A DNA stretch of 64,000 bases from Corylus avellana (taxonomy: Eukaryota; Streptophyta; Magnoliopsida; Fagales; Betulaceae). Within the stretch, counting starts at the first letter, position 1; each line of letters starts with the position of its first letter. Shown piece by piece: positions 1 to 11,526 of this stretch. The notes below the pieces were generated by a model. The model worked only from the letters and a program-made list of their open reading frames with translations. It was not told where the DNA came from and searched no databases. Both the position numbers and the translations under genes were made by a program. Location: contig NC_081547.1 of assembly GCF_901000735.1 (NCBI RefSeq), forward strand, positions 20,708,838 to 20,772,837. The letters run 5' to 3'.

Positions 1-169
1 AAAGCCTCCTAATTATGGTAAATAAGTAATTTAAAAAAGGCCACCAATTTAATAAGGCCATCTCAATAAAATAATTTTGAAAAAAAAAAAAATTAAATAC
101 CTAATTGCCGTCAATATATATGCTTTAATTAAGCCCCCCTGTTTCTTTTGGATTATTTTTCTTTTGTTA

Positions 170-890
170 CATGCTTAAGCCCCACTGTGCCGGGTGTGCC
201 ATCCATCATTTTTGCCGTGTCTTTTTTTTTGGGGTTGATGGGGTTCTTGGATCAGACTGTTCAAAGCTTGATCTACGTCCTTCCGCCAGACCCACCTCGA
301 CACGCGCCACTCCACCGCACACATCGGCCCCGCCCACTCCAACGGCACCTGTCGCTTCTGATTCTGGCAACCTCGTGATGGATCGTGACTCCCACACGCC
401 TACGCTTGGTTTTTTTGCTTTATGGCTAGAATCATCCAGCAGCCTTTCTTCGGTGGTGTTTTGTGGGCTTTTGTGCTCCTTTTTTTTTATTATTATTTTT
501 TTTATTTCTGTTTTTCCTTTATTTTGTGGTCCTGGGCTATTGGCTTGATGATGTGAATAATTTCCTAACTTACGAGTCGAGGAGGATGAGTTTCAGTAGA
601 AGGATGTTGTTACCTATGTATTGGATTGGGTCTGTCTAGAGTAGACCTGTTGTTATAACTGAAGACTAGTCATTTGTTAGTGGATTTTGATGCCATAGAT
701 AAGTCTTGAATGTCAGATTGTTATGTATGTATCTATGACTTGTAACCTTATAGCTTCGGCTATGATTTTTTCAGAACTTTTGTTCTGTGATGTAAAAGCT
801 TTATGCTTGTGATCCTTTATCAATTAATGAGACTAGAATGATTTCCCTTTGAAAAAAGAAAAAAAATAAAAAAAAAGAAAAAGGAGCCCC
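170..890 (+). mobile_element. Possible LINE 3' end with A-rich tail
   Basis: No convincing protein is seen here. The last part looks like the 3' untranslated end of a plant L1-type LINE: two small perfect hairpins lie close together (stem ATAGC/GCTAT at 750-763, stem CAGAAC/GTTCTG at 772-787), followed by a short AT-rich stretch and an A-rich tail with G interruptions at about 850-885. Paired stem-loops just before the poly(A) are known from LINE tails. The upstream limit is uncertain and I found no target-site duplication. The open frames in this stretch are short and overlap on both strands, so I do not treat them as genes. Confidence 0.35.
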
Positions 891-2050
891 CTCCTTAATT
901 TTAAAAAAGGGCACTAGTAGCTATACACAACGTTCAATTCGTGAAGGTTGTGTATAGATATTTTTTGGCCTTGTGATGAGCATTGAGGAGCTAAAATTTT
1001 GGATAACAATAAATTTTACATCCCAAAAAGCGAAAAGAATGATTTTTAAATAAAAATATAATATTAATATTGAAATAAATATTATTTAATATAAAAAAAG
1101 CGCCACTTAAACGCCTTAGGCCTCAAAATAGGACCACCCTCGTGAATCGAGGGGAACAATTCGAGAGTCCCAGTTGAGGGGCCTCCCACTGAGGAGCGAT
1201 GTAACCAACGTAGCATATATTTGGAGATTATGTTATGAAAAAAAGGCACACCCGCATGCCTATTTAGAACTCGAAAATCTAGAAGAGGAGATCGGCCATA
1301 TAAAAAAATGAGATTGAGTAAAGGAACCTCTTTAAGGAAAGGTCTTTGTTACAACCCACCACCTTCCATATCGGACCATTACACTCTAATATTTGCGGGA
1401 CATACCTACTTACCTTATGTAATGCAACTCCATAAAAGAGGATCAAACCCTAAGCACAAGGTACTCGATCAATCATCCTTAATCTTCTTAGAATTTGTTT
1501 AGAATTGCATTTGAAAAATAGTGATTTTAAGTAAAAAAAAAAAACGTTTTTTTGGCAAAAGTTTCACTTTTAAGCTTTTGCTAAAAGTGCATTTTGGCCA
1601 TTTTTAAATTTAAAAAGTCAAAAAAATACTTTTAAATTTTTTTTACCAAACATATTAACTTTTGTTTCGTACAGCTTTTTACACTCTCTAATGCAGTCCC
1701 AAACAGGCTCTTAGCCTATATCTTCATAAAGCTATTTTACTGATTTAGGTATTAGAGTGTCCACCACTAGCTTTTTCCGATGAGTCACCCTGCATCTCTT
1801 CTTATTGTTTTAAAGGCATGGCAGACCGAGCTTTCGTAGTGTGATCAACTCTATCAACAATAATCATCGAGAATATATATATATATTAATCTTACTTTTA
1901 TCCATGTCTTCTCCTTTTTCTTTTTATGTGACGGCTCCCTTGTTACAATGACACTACTTTTGCAGCGCCATAAAAATAAAAAAATTAAAAAAAATAAAAA
2001 AATAAAAGAACTTTTTAGTGGCAAAGAAGAAAAAAGAAAAAGAAAATGTA
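891..2050. other. AT-rich intergenic DNA, nothing recognised
   Basis: Low-complexity AT-rich sequence with short A runs and a short TA repeat near 1875. No splice-supported coding region, RNA gene or clear element ends seen. Confidence 0.5.
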
Positions 2051-2051
2051 T

Positions 2052-2435
2052 TTTTACTTTAAACCCCTGAATTATCACGCGATTTGACAAGTCTTCTAAA
2101 CTTCGAAACCTCTCAATTTGAACCATAGACTTTCAATTATAGTTAATTTGAACATCTCCCTCAGATTTTAAACTTTAAAAGTGAGACAACGACTTTTATA
2201 CCCTTGAATTGTTTTATAAAATTTCAAATTTACCCTTTATTCCAAATTATAAAAAAAAAAAAAAAAAAATCAGGGATATTTTGGTCTTATTAGGTATTGC
2301 CGTTTGAAGTTAACGGTTAAATCTGATGGAGAGGTTCAAATTGACTAAAATTGAAAGTTCATGGGTTCAAATTGAGAGATTTTGAAGTTTAGGGCTTGTC
2401 AAATTGCGTGGTAATTCAAAATTTTAAAATGAAGT
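2052..2435. repeat. MITE-like element with long terminal inverted repeats
   Basis: The arm at about 2060-2172 is matched in reverse complement by about 2315-2432. Shared blocks include TCAATTTGAACC, ACTTTCAATT and ATTTGACAAG. The two arms of roughly 115 bp flank a core containing a long A run and GGGATATTTTGGTC. No coding capacity. Superfamily and target-site duplication are not determined. Confidence 0.6.
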
Positions 2436-3471
2436 TAAAAAAAAAAAAAAAAAAAAAACAACTTGTAACATTCCAGATCTTTTGATGAGTTGGGTTTCAT
2501 TCACATCAAAACCTAATTTTCTCCACGTAATTTCCATGCTTATCATTGTCAACATGCACTAATGCAAAGGATGAACGAAAGTAACTAAGTGCAAACCAGC
2601 TGCAGGTGCTTCGATAAATAACAAAGATCAGAGGAAGAAAAAACCGAAGAAACAAAAAAGCAGAAACGAAAAGGGCCTTTATGGATGACAGTTTGATTAT
2701 CCACTAACAAAGTGGTAGCCTAATTGTTTTTTATGACAGCATTTGTAAAAGTGTTTGAGCTTTGATGTCTTATGTGCATGTGCCTTTCAGTATACGTATA
2801 CTTCAAGAGTTAAAAAAAAATGCCATATTAATGTTGTTAAACGACAAGGATGAGATCAGGAGGAAAAAGAAAATTTCATAAAGGACCACGACAGAAGTAG
2901 CTGTCACAACGACAAGCTCAAGACGCTTAAAAGATGTTATCAAGTTCATTAATTAATTAACATGTCTACTAAAGCAATGGCAAGAAAACGTGATAATTTT
3001 ACTACAGCAAAGGTATTAAAGATACACCAACTTTCTTAGTTTATTTTTTAAGAATACAAGAGTCTAGACAATGACATCCACTAGTGTTGAGGATTTTCGA
3101 GCACACAAAATTAATGAGCATCCAGAAAAAGGTTTATCTCTTTCAAATAGAGATTTAAAAGTTTAGGGTGTCGTAATAGGGCTAAATACGATCCATTTTG
3201 GCTGAGTTAGAGTTAGAAGATTTTAGTGTTTTGGATTTTAGGTTGTTTGGTTGCCAAGAAAAGATTAGTGGCAACACGGGCTCAAAGAGATTGATATTGA
3301 TCAAGTCTCAAGAGCCAGGGGAATTGTTACCTTCAAAACTAAAAAAAAAATTAGATAAAAAGACTTGCTGAAATATGCCAAAAAGATAGCTCCGATACTT
3401 AAATTATCAAGCTTTTTTGAAAATGATAACAACTCTATAGTAAAGAGTCGACCCTTTTTACCCGGAGAGAG
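2436..3471. other. Intergenic DNA, nothing recognised
   Basis: AT-rich, with stop codons in all frames. I see no gene, RNA or element boundary in this stretch. Confidence 0.5.
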
Positions 3472-3918
3472 GCAAAAATAGTGGTTGTTGGCATCCGATC
3501 TGATTCCCCAATTTTCGGGATTGATTTCGTGATCCTAAAAATCCCGGGGTTGTTGGACTTGCATCGGTTCTCGGAATAAATTGGTTACTCTCGGTGTATT
3601 TTCTCGAGATTTCCTGTAACAACATTTCCCGAGATTTTTTTGTAGCATCGTGTCTTGAGATATCCATATTGCAAGCTAGCTATTCAAGTAGATTTTTGGG
3701 CTTAATTGTTTCCTCTTATTTCACTCCGGCCGATATCGACAATTAGGTTTCCGACTGGACCAATACCCATAACACAATACCCATCATATCGTGACTCTTC
3801 AATATGGATCATGCTAAGAGAGCCATAGCAAATAGTTGGTGTCAGAAAATTTGATAAACCGAGAAAAGTTTGGGAGCAGTGTTTACTACTTATTCATTTG
3901 CAACATCTCTAAACATAG
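3472..3918. repeat. 440-bp dispersed direct repeat, copy 1
   Basis: Similar to 7041-7489 in the same orientation, by eye roughly 85 percent. Shared landmarks are GCATCCGATC, AAAAATCCCGGGGTTGTTGG, TCCTGTAACAACATTTCCC, TTTCACTCCGGCCGATAT and GTTTGGGAG. The pair flanks 3.1 kb that contains a LINE. They could be LTRs of an unrecognised element, but TG...CA ends and a primer-binding site are not evident, so the class is left open. Confidence 0.6.
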
Positions 3919-4379
3919 GAGACTTAATACACATCATTCTCTCAATCATATATTTTTGCAAATCTAATTGATTCATGTGGATTCTACAAAAATTCAGTAA
4001 TAAATTCACCCCATTCACTATACAAAAATGGTTGATAGAATAGTTTTTATCATTTCCTAACTACAATATCCTTTTGAGCAGAATTCAGCAGAATTTTGCT
4101 GGACCCTCACGTGGAGGCAGTGAGTAATTAAGTTGGAGGCTGTTTTGTTAGTGAGGAGGTGTTGAAGGTGCAAGAGAGAAAAAGGGAGTCTACAATTAGT
4201 AGGCCTATATATGCTGGACCCTCACGTGGAGGTAGTGTGCACGTACGGTGGGGGCTGATTTGGAGGCATATGATAATAATATGGTACATGTGGACCCACT
4301 CAAGGAGGTAGCAAAAAATATCGATCTACTCCATGCATGCCCTCTAGTGTCGAAATTAAGTAAGCTGCCTAAAGAGGGT

Positions 4380-6830
4380 GGAACTGCATGGAATTGAGGT
4401 GGGCCAACAATTGCAGAGGTAGGATCTGGATGAGCTTAGGCTAAGGGATGAAGAAGACTTGATGATGGCAGAGTTCTCTAGGGAAAGGGATGGCCCTGGA
4501 GAATTTATTATTCCCAATCAATATGGCACAGAAAGCACGCTAGCTGTTTCGGATAGATGGGAGTGGGAAGAAGAGGAAGTCAGATTTGAGATCGAAAGTG
4601 GTCGAGATTGAGTTGACCGGAGTGGCGGAGGCTGGATTCCAGCCCCGTTGCTCATTATGAAACTACTAAGTTAGAACTATTGTGGGCTTGGAAACCCATG
4701 AACAATTCGGAGCCTTTGCCAATTGGTGAGGGATAAGCACCCCAATATTTTATTTCTCATGGAGACAAAAATGCATAGAAATAAAATATAATCTTTACAA
4801 GGGAAACTAGGCTTTGATTGTGTGTTTGTGGTTGTTTGTGTTGGGCGTAGTGGTGGTTTGACGCTCTTCTAAAAGGAGAGTGTGGAGCTGAAAATTCAAA
4901 ATTACTCGCTCTGTCACATTAATGCAGTAATAAAAGAGGTGGGTAGGGACTTTTAATAGAAACTAAGAGGATTCTACGGCAATCCAGAAACAACACACAG
5001 AGGGGAAGGGTGGAGCCTGTTATGGCATCTCCGAGACTTACTCCACTTCCATGGTTATGTGTAGGGGACTTCAATGAGATCACAGATATTTCAGAAAAAT
5101 ATGGTGTGGTGCTACGTCTTGACAGACAGATGGAGGGGTTTAGAAGATTGGAGGCATGTCAGTTTAGTGATCTTAAGTTTATTGGGTCCAAATTCACTTC
5201 GTACAATAATAAAAAGGATGCCTACTTTACAAGAGAGAGACTTGATACAGCTGTGAGGCGGATGTCTTTGTTCTAGAACCTACAAGCACTGACCATTATC
5301 CTCTAGTTGTAAGTTATGGGGGGAGGAGTAGTGCGGAAAATAGAGATGGGAGAGGCTTTTAAGTTTAAAGCTAGCTGGATAGTCAATGAAGCTTGCTTTC
5401 AAGTGGTCAAGGATGCGTGGGAAGGAGGAGTGACTGAGGGGGGTCCTCTTGATATTGTTTTGAGTAAGCTCGAACAATGTAAAATTAAGTTGAAGAAATG
5501 GACTAAACAGTGAGGGTATAGGTGGAAGATTGATTGGGTAAAAAAGAAAACAGACATAATTGAGTTACTTAAGGGTCAAACCGATCCAGAGACTGTGGGG
5601 TGAGATAGAAAAGCTTCAGAAGGCTATAGATGATAAGCTTGAAAGAGAAGATTTAAAATGGAAGCAAGGGCGAATGTCCACTGGCTACAGAATGGGGATA
5701 GAAATACCAAGTTCTTTCATATGCATGCGAATCAACGGAGGAAAAGAAGCCACATAGATGTAGTTATGAATGCAGAAGGGGTTAAGTGCACTAATCCAGA
5801 CAATATCTATAATGCTTTCTTGGAGTACTATCAATTTTCATGTCCTCAAACCTGATAGGAAGGGATGAGTGCTTTGGTGTGGTGGAAGAAAAAGTAATGG
5901 CAGAGATGAATGGCCAGCTTGTTTTGGATTTTACTACAGAGGAAGTTGGCTTTGCTATATCGCAAATGGCTCTGTATAAGTCCCTAGGACCAGAAGGGTT
6001 TGCTCCGTTTTTCTACTAGAAGTTTTGGCCGGTGATTGGAAAGGAGGTATCTAAAGCAGTCCTGTTTTGTTTAAATTCTGGTAGATCTCATGAGTTGATA
6101 AACGACACGAATATTGTGCTCATCCCTAAAAAGAAAGTTGCTATTAGGGTTATGGACTTTAGACCTATTAGCTTATGTAATGTGATTTACAAATTGGTTG
6201 CTAAATTAATTGCTAATAGACTTAAAAGGGTTTTACCTTATATTATCTTTCCGAACCAAAGTGCATTTCTGGCTGGTAGACATATTACTGACAATGTTAT
6301 AGTTTCTTATGAGATCATGCACACTATGAACACTCGCATGAAAGGGAAGATAGATTTTATGGCACTGAAACTTGATATGAGTAAAGCGTATAACAGAGTG
6401 GAATGAAGCTTTTTAGAAGGGGTTATGAGTAGATTGGTTTTTTCTAGCAGATGAGTTTCTCTAATAATGAAGTGCATAAGCTCAGTCTCGTACTCAATTC
6501 TGATTAATGAAAGTCCAAATGGTCACATCAAACCGTCTTGTGGTATTCACCAGGGTGATCCCTTATCCCCTTATCTTTTTATTATGTGTACGGAGGCTCT
6601 TAGTGCCATGTTGCAAAGGGCGGAAAGGAATCGGGAAATTACAGGCGTTCCAATTGCACGCGGAAGGGTTAGGATAAATCATTTGTTCTTTGTGATGACA
6701 GTCTTCTTTTCTGTAAGGCTACTTCTCACGAATGGTCACGACTTCAGATGGTGTTAGAAAAATGAAGAAGCGTCGGGCCAACGATTAAATAAAGAGAAAA
6801 CCTCACTCTTTTTTCAGCCGAAAGACAGAG
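4380..6830 (+). pseudogene. Decayed L1-type LINE ORF2 (endonuclease and reverse transcriptase)
   Basis: A non-LTR retrotransposon pol remnant on the plus strand. An APE-type endonuclease begins near 4657 (MKLLS..N.GLGNP, then LFLMETK) and continues at 5010-5276 with PWLCVGDFNEI. After a linker (5316-5855) the reverse transcriptase follows at 6032-6757: FRPISLCNVIYKLVAKLIANRL, FPNQSAFLAGRHITDN, LKLDMSKAYNRVEW and GIHQGDPLSPYLFI. The DD-containing active-site segment near 6690 is crossed by a one-base frameshift. Several in-frame stops sit where the family has Trp or Arg. The element ends abruptly near 6830 with no 3' part or poly(A). A 20-bp motif (GCTGGACCCTCACGTGGAGG) occurs twice in the leader, at 4098 and 4213. 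Not functional. Confidence 0.88.
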
Positions 6831-7040
6831 TGTAATACCTAGAATTTTTAAACGTTTTAAAAAGAGTTTTAAACCCTTACTCAACAAGTTAATAGCCTTC
6901 TAAATTAGCCATAAACAGAAAACCCTAAGCTATCTCTGCATAACCCAAAACCCTCACACTTAACCATAAAGCCTTGAAGCAAAAACCAGACCCCACCCTT
7001 ATTGACTATACGTATGCTCTTGTCTCTAGTATCGGATGTA

Positions 7041-7489
7041 CGCAAAAATATTGGTTGTTAGCATCCGATCCGATTCCCAATTTTCGGGATTGATACTGTG
7101 ATCCTAAAAATCCCGGGGTTGTTGGACTTGTATTGCTTCTTAGAATAGATTGGTTAATTTTGGTGTATTTTCCCAAGATTTCCTGTAACAACATTTCCCT
7201 AGATTTTTTGTAGCAACGTGTCTTGGGATATCCATATTGCAAGCCGATATCGACAGCGTGTTCGGTTTTTTGGCTTAATTGTTTCCTCTTATTTCACTCC
7301 GGCCGATATTGACAATTAGGTTTCCGACTAGACCAATATCCATCATATTGTGACTCTTTAGTATAGATCAAGCTAAGAGAGGCACATCAAGTAGTTGGTG
7401 TCAATAAATTTGATAAATTGAAAAAAGTTTGGGAGTGTGAAAGTGAGAGCAGTTTACTACTATACATTTGCAACATTTCTAAATATAGT
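7041..7489. repeat. 440-bp dispersed direct repeat, copy 2
   Basis: Partner of 3472-3918, in the same orientation. It differs by substitutions and a short replaced segment after the shared CATATTGCAAGC. See copy 1 for landmarks and alternatives. Confidence 0.6.
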
Positions 7490-8595
7490 GAGTAATGTGG
7501 GATGATTTGATCAACACAGGGAAAAACAAATCTAGAACTATGTAATTAGTTTATTTTGGTATATTAGAAAACACAAACGATTTGGTAGAGGGAGAGCATT
7601 TATAGTTCCTTTCTCATTGTTGAATATCCTTTTATTATTTGCTAAGTTCATGAAAAAGACTTAATTAGCTAAAAGATCCAAGGGGCCAAGTACTTAATTA
7701 GCTACTAAAATTTGTATCAGTTCATAGATTTAAAATTGAATCCTGGCTGACTTTATCAAAAGGGGGATTTAAGAGATGTACAAGGTTGCTTTAGTTGCAT
7801 AGCCTATAAATGTTAGGGATGGTGCCCTAAAACACAATTTTTTTTTGTTTGACATTTTTGTTTAAAAATAAAATTGTTTATTTTTTTTTAAGATAAACTA
7901 GAATATTTGGCATAACAGTTGTCCAGCGGTGGTCCTGCAGTCGACAGGGGTTTGACGGTGGTTCGGCGATTTGAGAAGGAGAAACTAAAACTCGAAAAAT
8001 GATTTACAAAATTTAAAAATGGAAACTATTTTCTGAAACTAATGAAGCTTTTTTGCTCAAACTATTATTTTTGATAACACTAAATACCATGCAAAAAATA
8101 GGAAAAATATTTTTCAGAATAAAAATTTACATTAAAACAAATAGAACCTAAGTTACATAGTTACATCATCTACATCCCCCTGCATATACTTTTATCATTA
8201 CAGGCTCAAATGTCTCTACGTAACTTGGAAAGACGTGCTTTTTAATTCATCAATAATTCTCATATATCTGGCCTCTCATATAAGTAATCATATAATAACT
8301 CTGGCTACAACGTACATAACTCATAACCCTAGTGAAAAGGTGTACAGCTTCAACTAAAAATAATATAAACCAAAAAGTTAGTAGACCTTGTCAAAATTTG
8401 CTCTTGTTAATTCTCTATTTGAATTAATAGAAACTTTTCAATTGGATAAAAACTTGTTAGAAAATAAAACAAATTTTAATTGGAAATATATATATATATT
8501 GAAATTCAACTCTTACAGTACAAGAAATAGGATTTCTTTCTTATGAATAACAAAATATTTCAACAGAGAGCATGCGAGCAAAGAAAGGAAATGAT
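7490..8595. other. AT-rich intergenic DNA, nothing recognised
   Basis: No coding region with homology that I recognise. It contains a short TA microsatellite near 8488-8500. Confidence 0.5.
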
Positions 8596-8862
8596 ATGAA
8601 GAAGGCACTTTGGTGCTAATTGCATTGATTATGCTTTTTCCAACTGTTGCAGAAGCTAATGACCCTTCTGCCCTCCCTCCTATTTCCCCTTCCTCTATTC
8701 TCCCTTAGTATTCTCCTTTCCCTCCATTGATTGATTTTAAAAACCCGATGAAGAAAATCTACAAATATCTAATATGCCCTACGACATGTCGTACGTATTG
8801 CATAAGCAGGCGAAACGACTACGAATTTTGCTATGATTAGTGTATGCAATCTGGTGGATGCA
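8596..8862 (+). pseudogene. Remnant of a small secreted cysteine-rich peptide gene (unrecognised)
   Basis: In frame from 8613 the sequence reads as a hydrophobic signal-peptide core (VLIALIMLFPTVAEA), then a proline-rich spacer, and from about 8748 a cysteine-rich tail with seven Cys in 31 residues (spacing C-x3-C-x3-C-x9-C-x3-C-x5-C-x4-C). Two TAG stops interrupt this frame, one after the spacer near 8706 and one inside the Cys-rich part near 8838. A plausible start Met (8596, MKKAL) is one frame away, so the gene is frameshifted as well. Layout and size resemble plant defence peptides of the thionin-like or knottin type, but I cannot assign a family. The end of the Cys-rich part (from 8823) is repeated at 13374 onward. 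Confidence 0.4.
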
Positions 8863-8947
8863 AATATGGACTGTGCTTTTAATTGCATAAAGTCTATGAT
8901 CATTAATCTTGGATCTGGTATAAAGTTCTCTCTCACTACAAAACATA

Positions 8948-9632
8948 CACTACAAGAACTCCGTCCATTAGCGGCGACATTATTAGCATCGACTTTTTAA
9001 CATTGACACTAATAAGTACATATTAGCGTCCACAGCTAATACTCAACCATAATGCTAAAAGCACGTTAGTATTAATTAGTGTCTACCTTCAAGTCGATGC
9101 TAATATGTCAATGCTAATATCCTGGCGGGAAATTATGCCACGTGTGGGTTGAGGGGGGAAAGCAATTAGTGGCAATAATTAACTATGAGGGTCGACAAAT
9201 ATCGATGCTACTAATAAACAATCAACGTCGACATCACTAATGTGTTTTCTCAAGAGCCACATCAGGGGCGACACTGTTCAACGTTGATGACCTATTATCA
9301 GTGTCGACTATTTTTTAGTCGACGCTGATAATATGCCATCAGCATCCACTTTTGGTTGATGCTATTGACCCTCTATCAGAATAATTAAAATAAAAAATTT
9401 TAAATTGAAAAGTATCAACGCTGACGCAAAAGTGGGCGTTGATGACTTATTATCAGCGTCGACTATTTTAGGGGGACGTTGATAATAGGTCATTAGCACC
9501 CAATTTTGGTTGACGCTATTGACTCTCTATCAAAATAATTAAAATAAAGAATTGAAAAGTATCAGTGTCAATCAAAAAGTAGATGTTGATGACCTATTAT
9601 CAGCATCGGTATAGGTCATCTTTCGAGTAGTG
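8948..9632. mobile_element. Non-autonomous CACTA-type element, copy 1
   Basis: It starts CACTACAAGAACTCC and ends with ...TTCGAGTAGTG, so both termini carry CACTA ends. Between them are many short subterminal repeats in both orientations (variants of AGCATCGAC, GTCGATGCTAAT and TATCAGCGTCGAC), the hallmark of plant CACTA elements. There is no transposase. The 3-bp target duplication is not clean: ATA before the element, CAC after. Confidence 0.7.
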
Positions 9633-9654
9633 CACTCAATCAGAAACATAAAGA

Positions 9655-10396
9655 TATAAGAATTCCATAAACTAAAAATCAAATCAAACCAAACGTCTTA
9701 TAAAAAATTATAACTCATCCCACCAAAACCTAACTTTTGAGCCCTTAGGCTTAACATAGAAAGTATGCTGGAACAAAACAAACTAATGTGATAGGTGCAC
9801 TTATTTGTTGCAACCATCTTGTATGGTCGATCGAGAATGGCTCACTCGATTGCATCATAGTTTATCAAGTGATATCCATGTCTGAGATGTGGCTACACGT
9901 GTGGCCATGAGCATGGAGCCGGTCTAATGTCGATCGTCGACCCTTACACACATGTCGTAATTATGTATCAACAACTCAAGAGTTTAAAGGAAAGAGAAGA
10001 TTGACGATGTGTGTGAATGTTTTATTTGTATTTTTTTTATGTTTTGAATGTTAAAATTGTTTCTAACTTTATTTACTCTATGTTGTATGTACTTATTGAA
10101 TATTTGACTCACCCCTTACTTTTTGTGTTTTAAAACAACCCACAGATGATGTCACAAATGGTTCTACGGGCTAAGGAAACTCCAGAAAGAAGCCCTCACT
10201 TAAAAAAAGAATTGAATAAGTGCACCTAGCACATTAGTTTGTTTTGTTACAACCTACTTTCTATGTTAATTCTAATGGTTTTCGCGTCAAGTTTTATTGT
10301 GATGAGTTGGATAAATAATAATAAGATGGCTTACATCTAAAATGTTATGAGATGTTTGGTTTAATTTTATTTTATTTAAAGGAGTTTTTATGAACT
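9655..10396. mobile_element. Foldback-like element with long inverted repeats, copy 1
   Basis: The arm at about 9655-9812 matches the reverse complement of about 10205-10396 imperfectly over 150 bp or more. Shared blocks are AACAAAACAAACTAATGTG, AGGTGCACTTATT, TTAACATAGAAAGTA and AAACCAAAC. The central 400 bp has no coding potential that I recognise. Probably a non-autonomous foldback DNA transposon; superfamily unknown. Confidence 0.6.
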
Positions 10397-10464
10397 TAAC
10401 TTTTTGATTGAGCAATTAATGAGTAATATTGTTTTCGTATAAGACAGGGTGCTATAGTGATTCT

Positions 10465-10662
10465 TCAGCGCACTGGGTTTATTTCTGCATCGTTGTCTTC
10501 CAAGTCTTCGTTGAGCTGCAAAAACACATCTAAGTATTGGCCTTCTATTTGTTTTGGGTCTTCACCAGCATGGTAATGTGGAATGCTGTTTGACATATCA
10601 TCAAGAGTTTCATAGTCGATGTTATCCATATTGTACCAATTGTCGAAACAATTAACTAGCTC
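10465..10662 (-). pseudogene. Open coding-like fragment on the minus strand, unrecognised
   Basis: Read on the minus strand this gives 65 codons ending in TGA, without internal stops. Composition is protein-like, acidic and rich in Asp/Glu/Asn (FDNWYNMDNIDYETLDDM, later LQLNEDLEDNDAEINP). Immediately upstream a stop closes the frame, while a neighbouring frame (EWNYLLFEWMKLGAS) stays open, which suggests a frameshifted longer protein. I do not recognise the family; given the surroundings a transposon-encoded C-terminus is possible. The same fragment lies at 15016-15213. Confidence 0.35.
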
Positions 10663-11270
10663 CTAGCTTCATCCACTCAAAGAGAAGGTAGTTCCATTCG
10701 CAATCGGGGTCTATGGGTACCTCTTGAAATTACCTAGACATTGAGTATTTTATGATAGCCCTTTGCTTAGCCCTTGTTAGCTACATTCATCTTCTATTAA
10801 GGTCCTATCTCCCAATATTAAGAAAACATCACCTTATAAATAAAGATCCCCAATCGACAACATCCTCATTAAGTTTAGCTCTTGAGTCCATGAATGTAGT
10901 GCATTGATAGGACCTCTATAATTTCTTACCCCTTCCATTTTGCCATGCCCTACATATACAACCCTGGTGTATTAGAGCCCAGGGTTCCATTTTGTGGCGT
11001 CAAACAACCATTTGATGTTTGTGCCATGCCACGACGGAGGGAAAGGGGGTTGAGAGGGTATGCCTCTCCTCATTGATCAAGGAACTTCCCCTTTTCTGAA
11101 ACGTTCTCTTCTTTCTCCTCAGAGAAAACCCTACCCCCTCTTTGAGTCTCCATGTAGTGACCCAAATAATTAATTAAGCTTAGGTAGCTTATTTAGAGGG
11201 TTGATTTGGGTTTTGGGTCACTAAGGGGCATTAGAAGGGCATTTTGGGAATTTGCACTTTCAGACTGGAC

Positions 11271-11526
11271 GTACGCCTAACCTACTGGACGTACAGTCTT
11301 GTCTGTAGTAGAAAACGTACGTAGGGGGATCATCATACGTACGTCTGCAAATAGTACAAGGATGTACGCTGGGGACCACCCGGACGTACGCTGGTTTTGG
11401 AATACCTCTTGGGTAATACGTGGAAGTACGCTACAACCTTTGGACCACTATGTAAATTGTACTTGACTTACGCTACCTTTTCAGAGTAGTTGGTAAAGCT
11501 TTCAGTTTTTCTCCACCTATAAATAC
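11271..11526 (+). promoter_or_regulatory. Gypsy LTR promoter region: GTAC cluster and TATA box
   Basis: Nine GTAC tetramers, several inside CGTACG or ACGTACGT, lie between 11271 and 11462, followed by a TATA box (CTATAAATAC) at 11517-11526. The same arrangement occurs in the downstream copy (about 15821-16077) and, partly decayed, in the 3' LTR (TATA near 23272). GTAC is the core bound by plant SBP/SPL factors and by copper-response regulators. A regulatory role here is inference. Confidence 0.5.

Noticed and set aside
206..548. Overlapping open frames near the window start on both strands
   Set aside because: Low-complexity Pro/Thr/Ser and Phe-rich readings with no recognisable domain; the region looks like a LINE tail or flank.
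9640..10400. Possible CRISPR-like or satellite array from repeated GTCGA/AGCATCGAC motifs
   Set aside because: Units are irregular and in both orientations, ending at CACTA termini; they are subterminal repeats of a DNA transposon.
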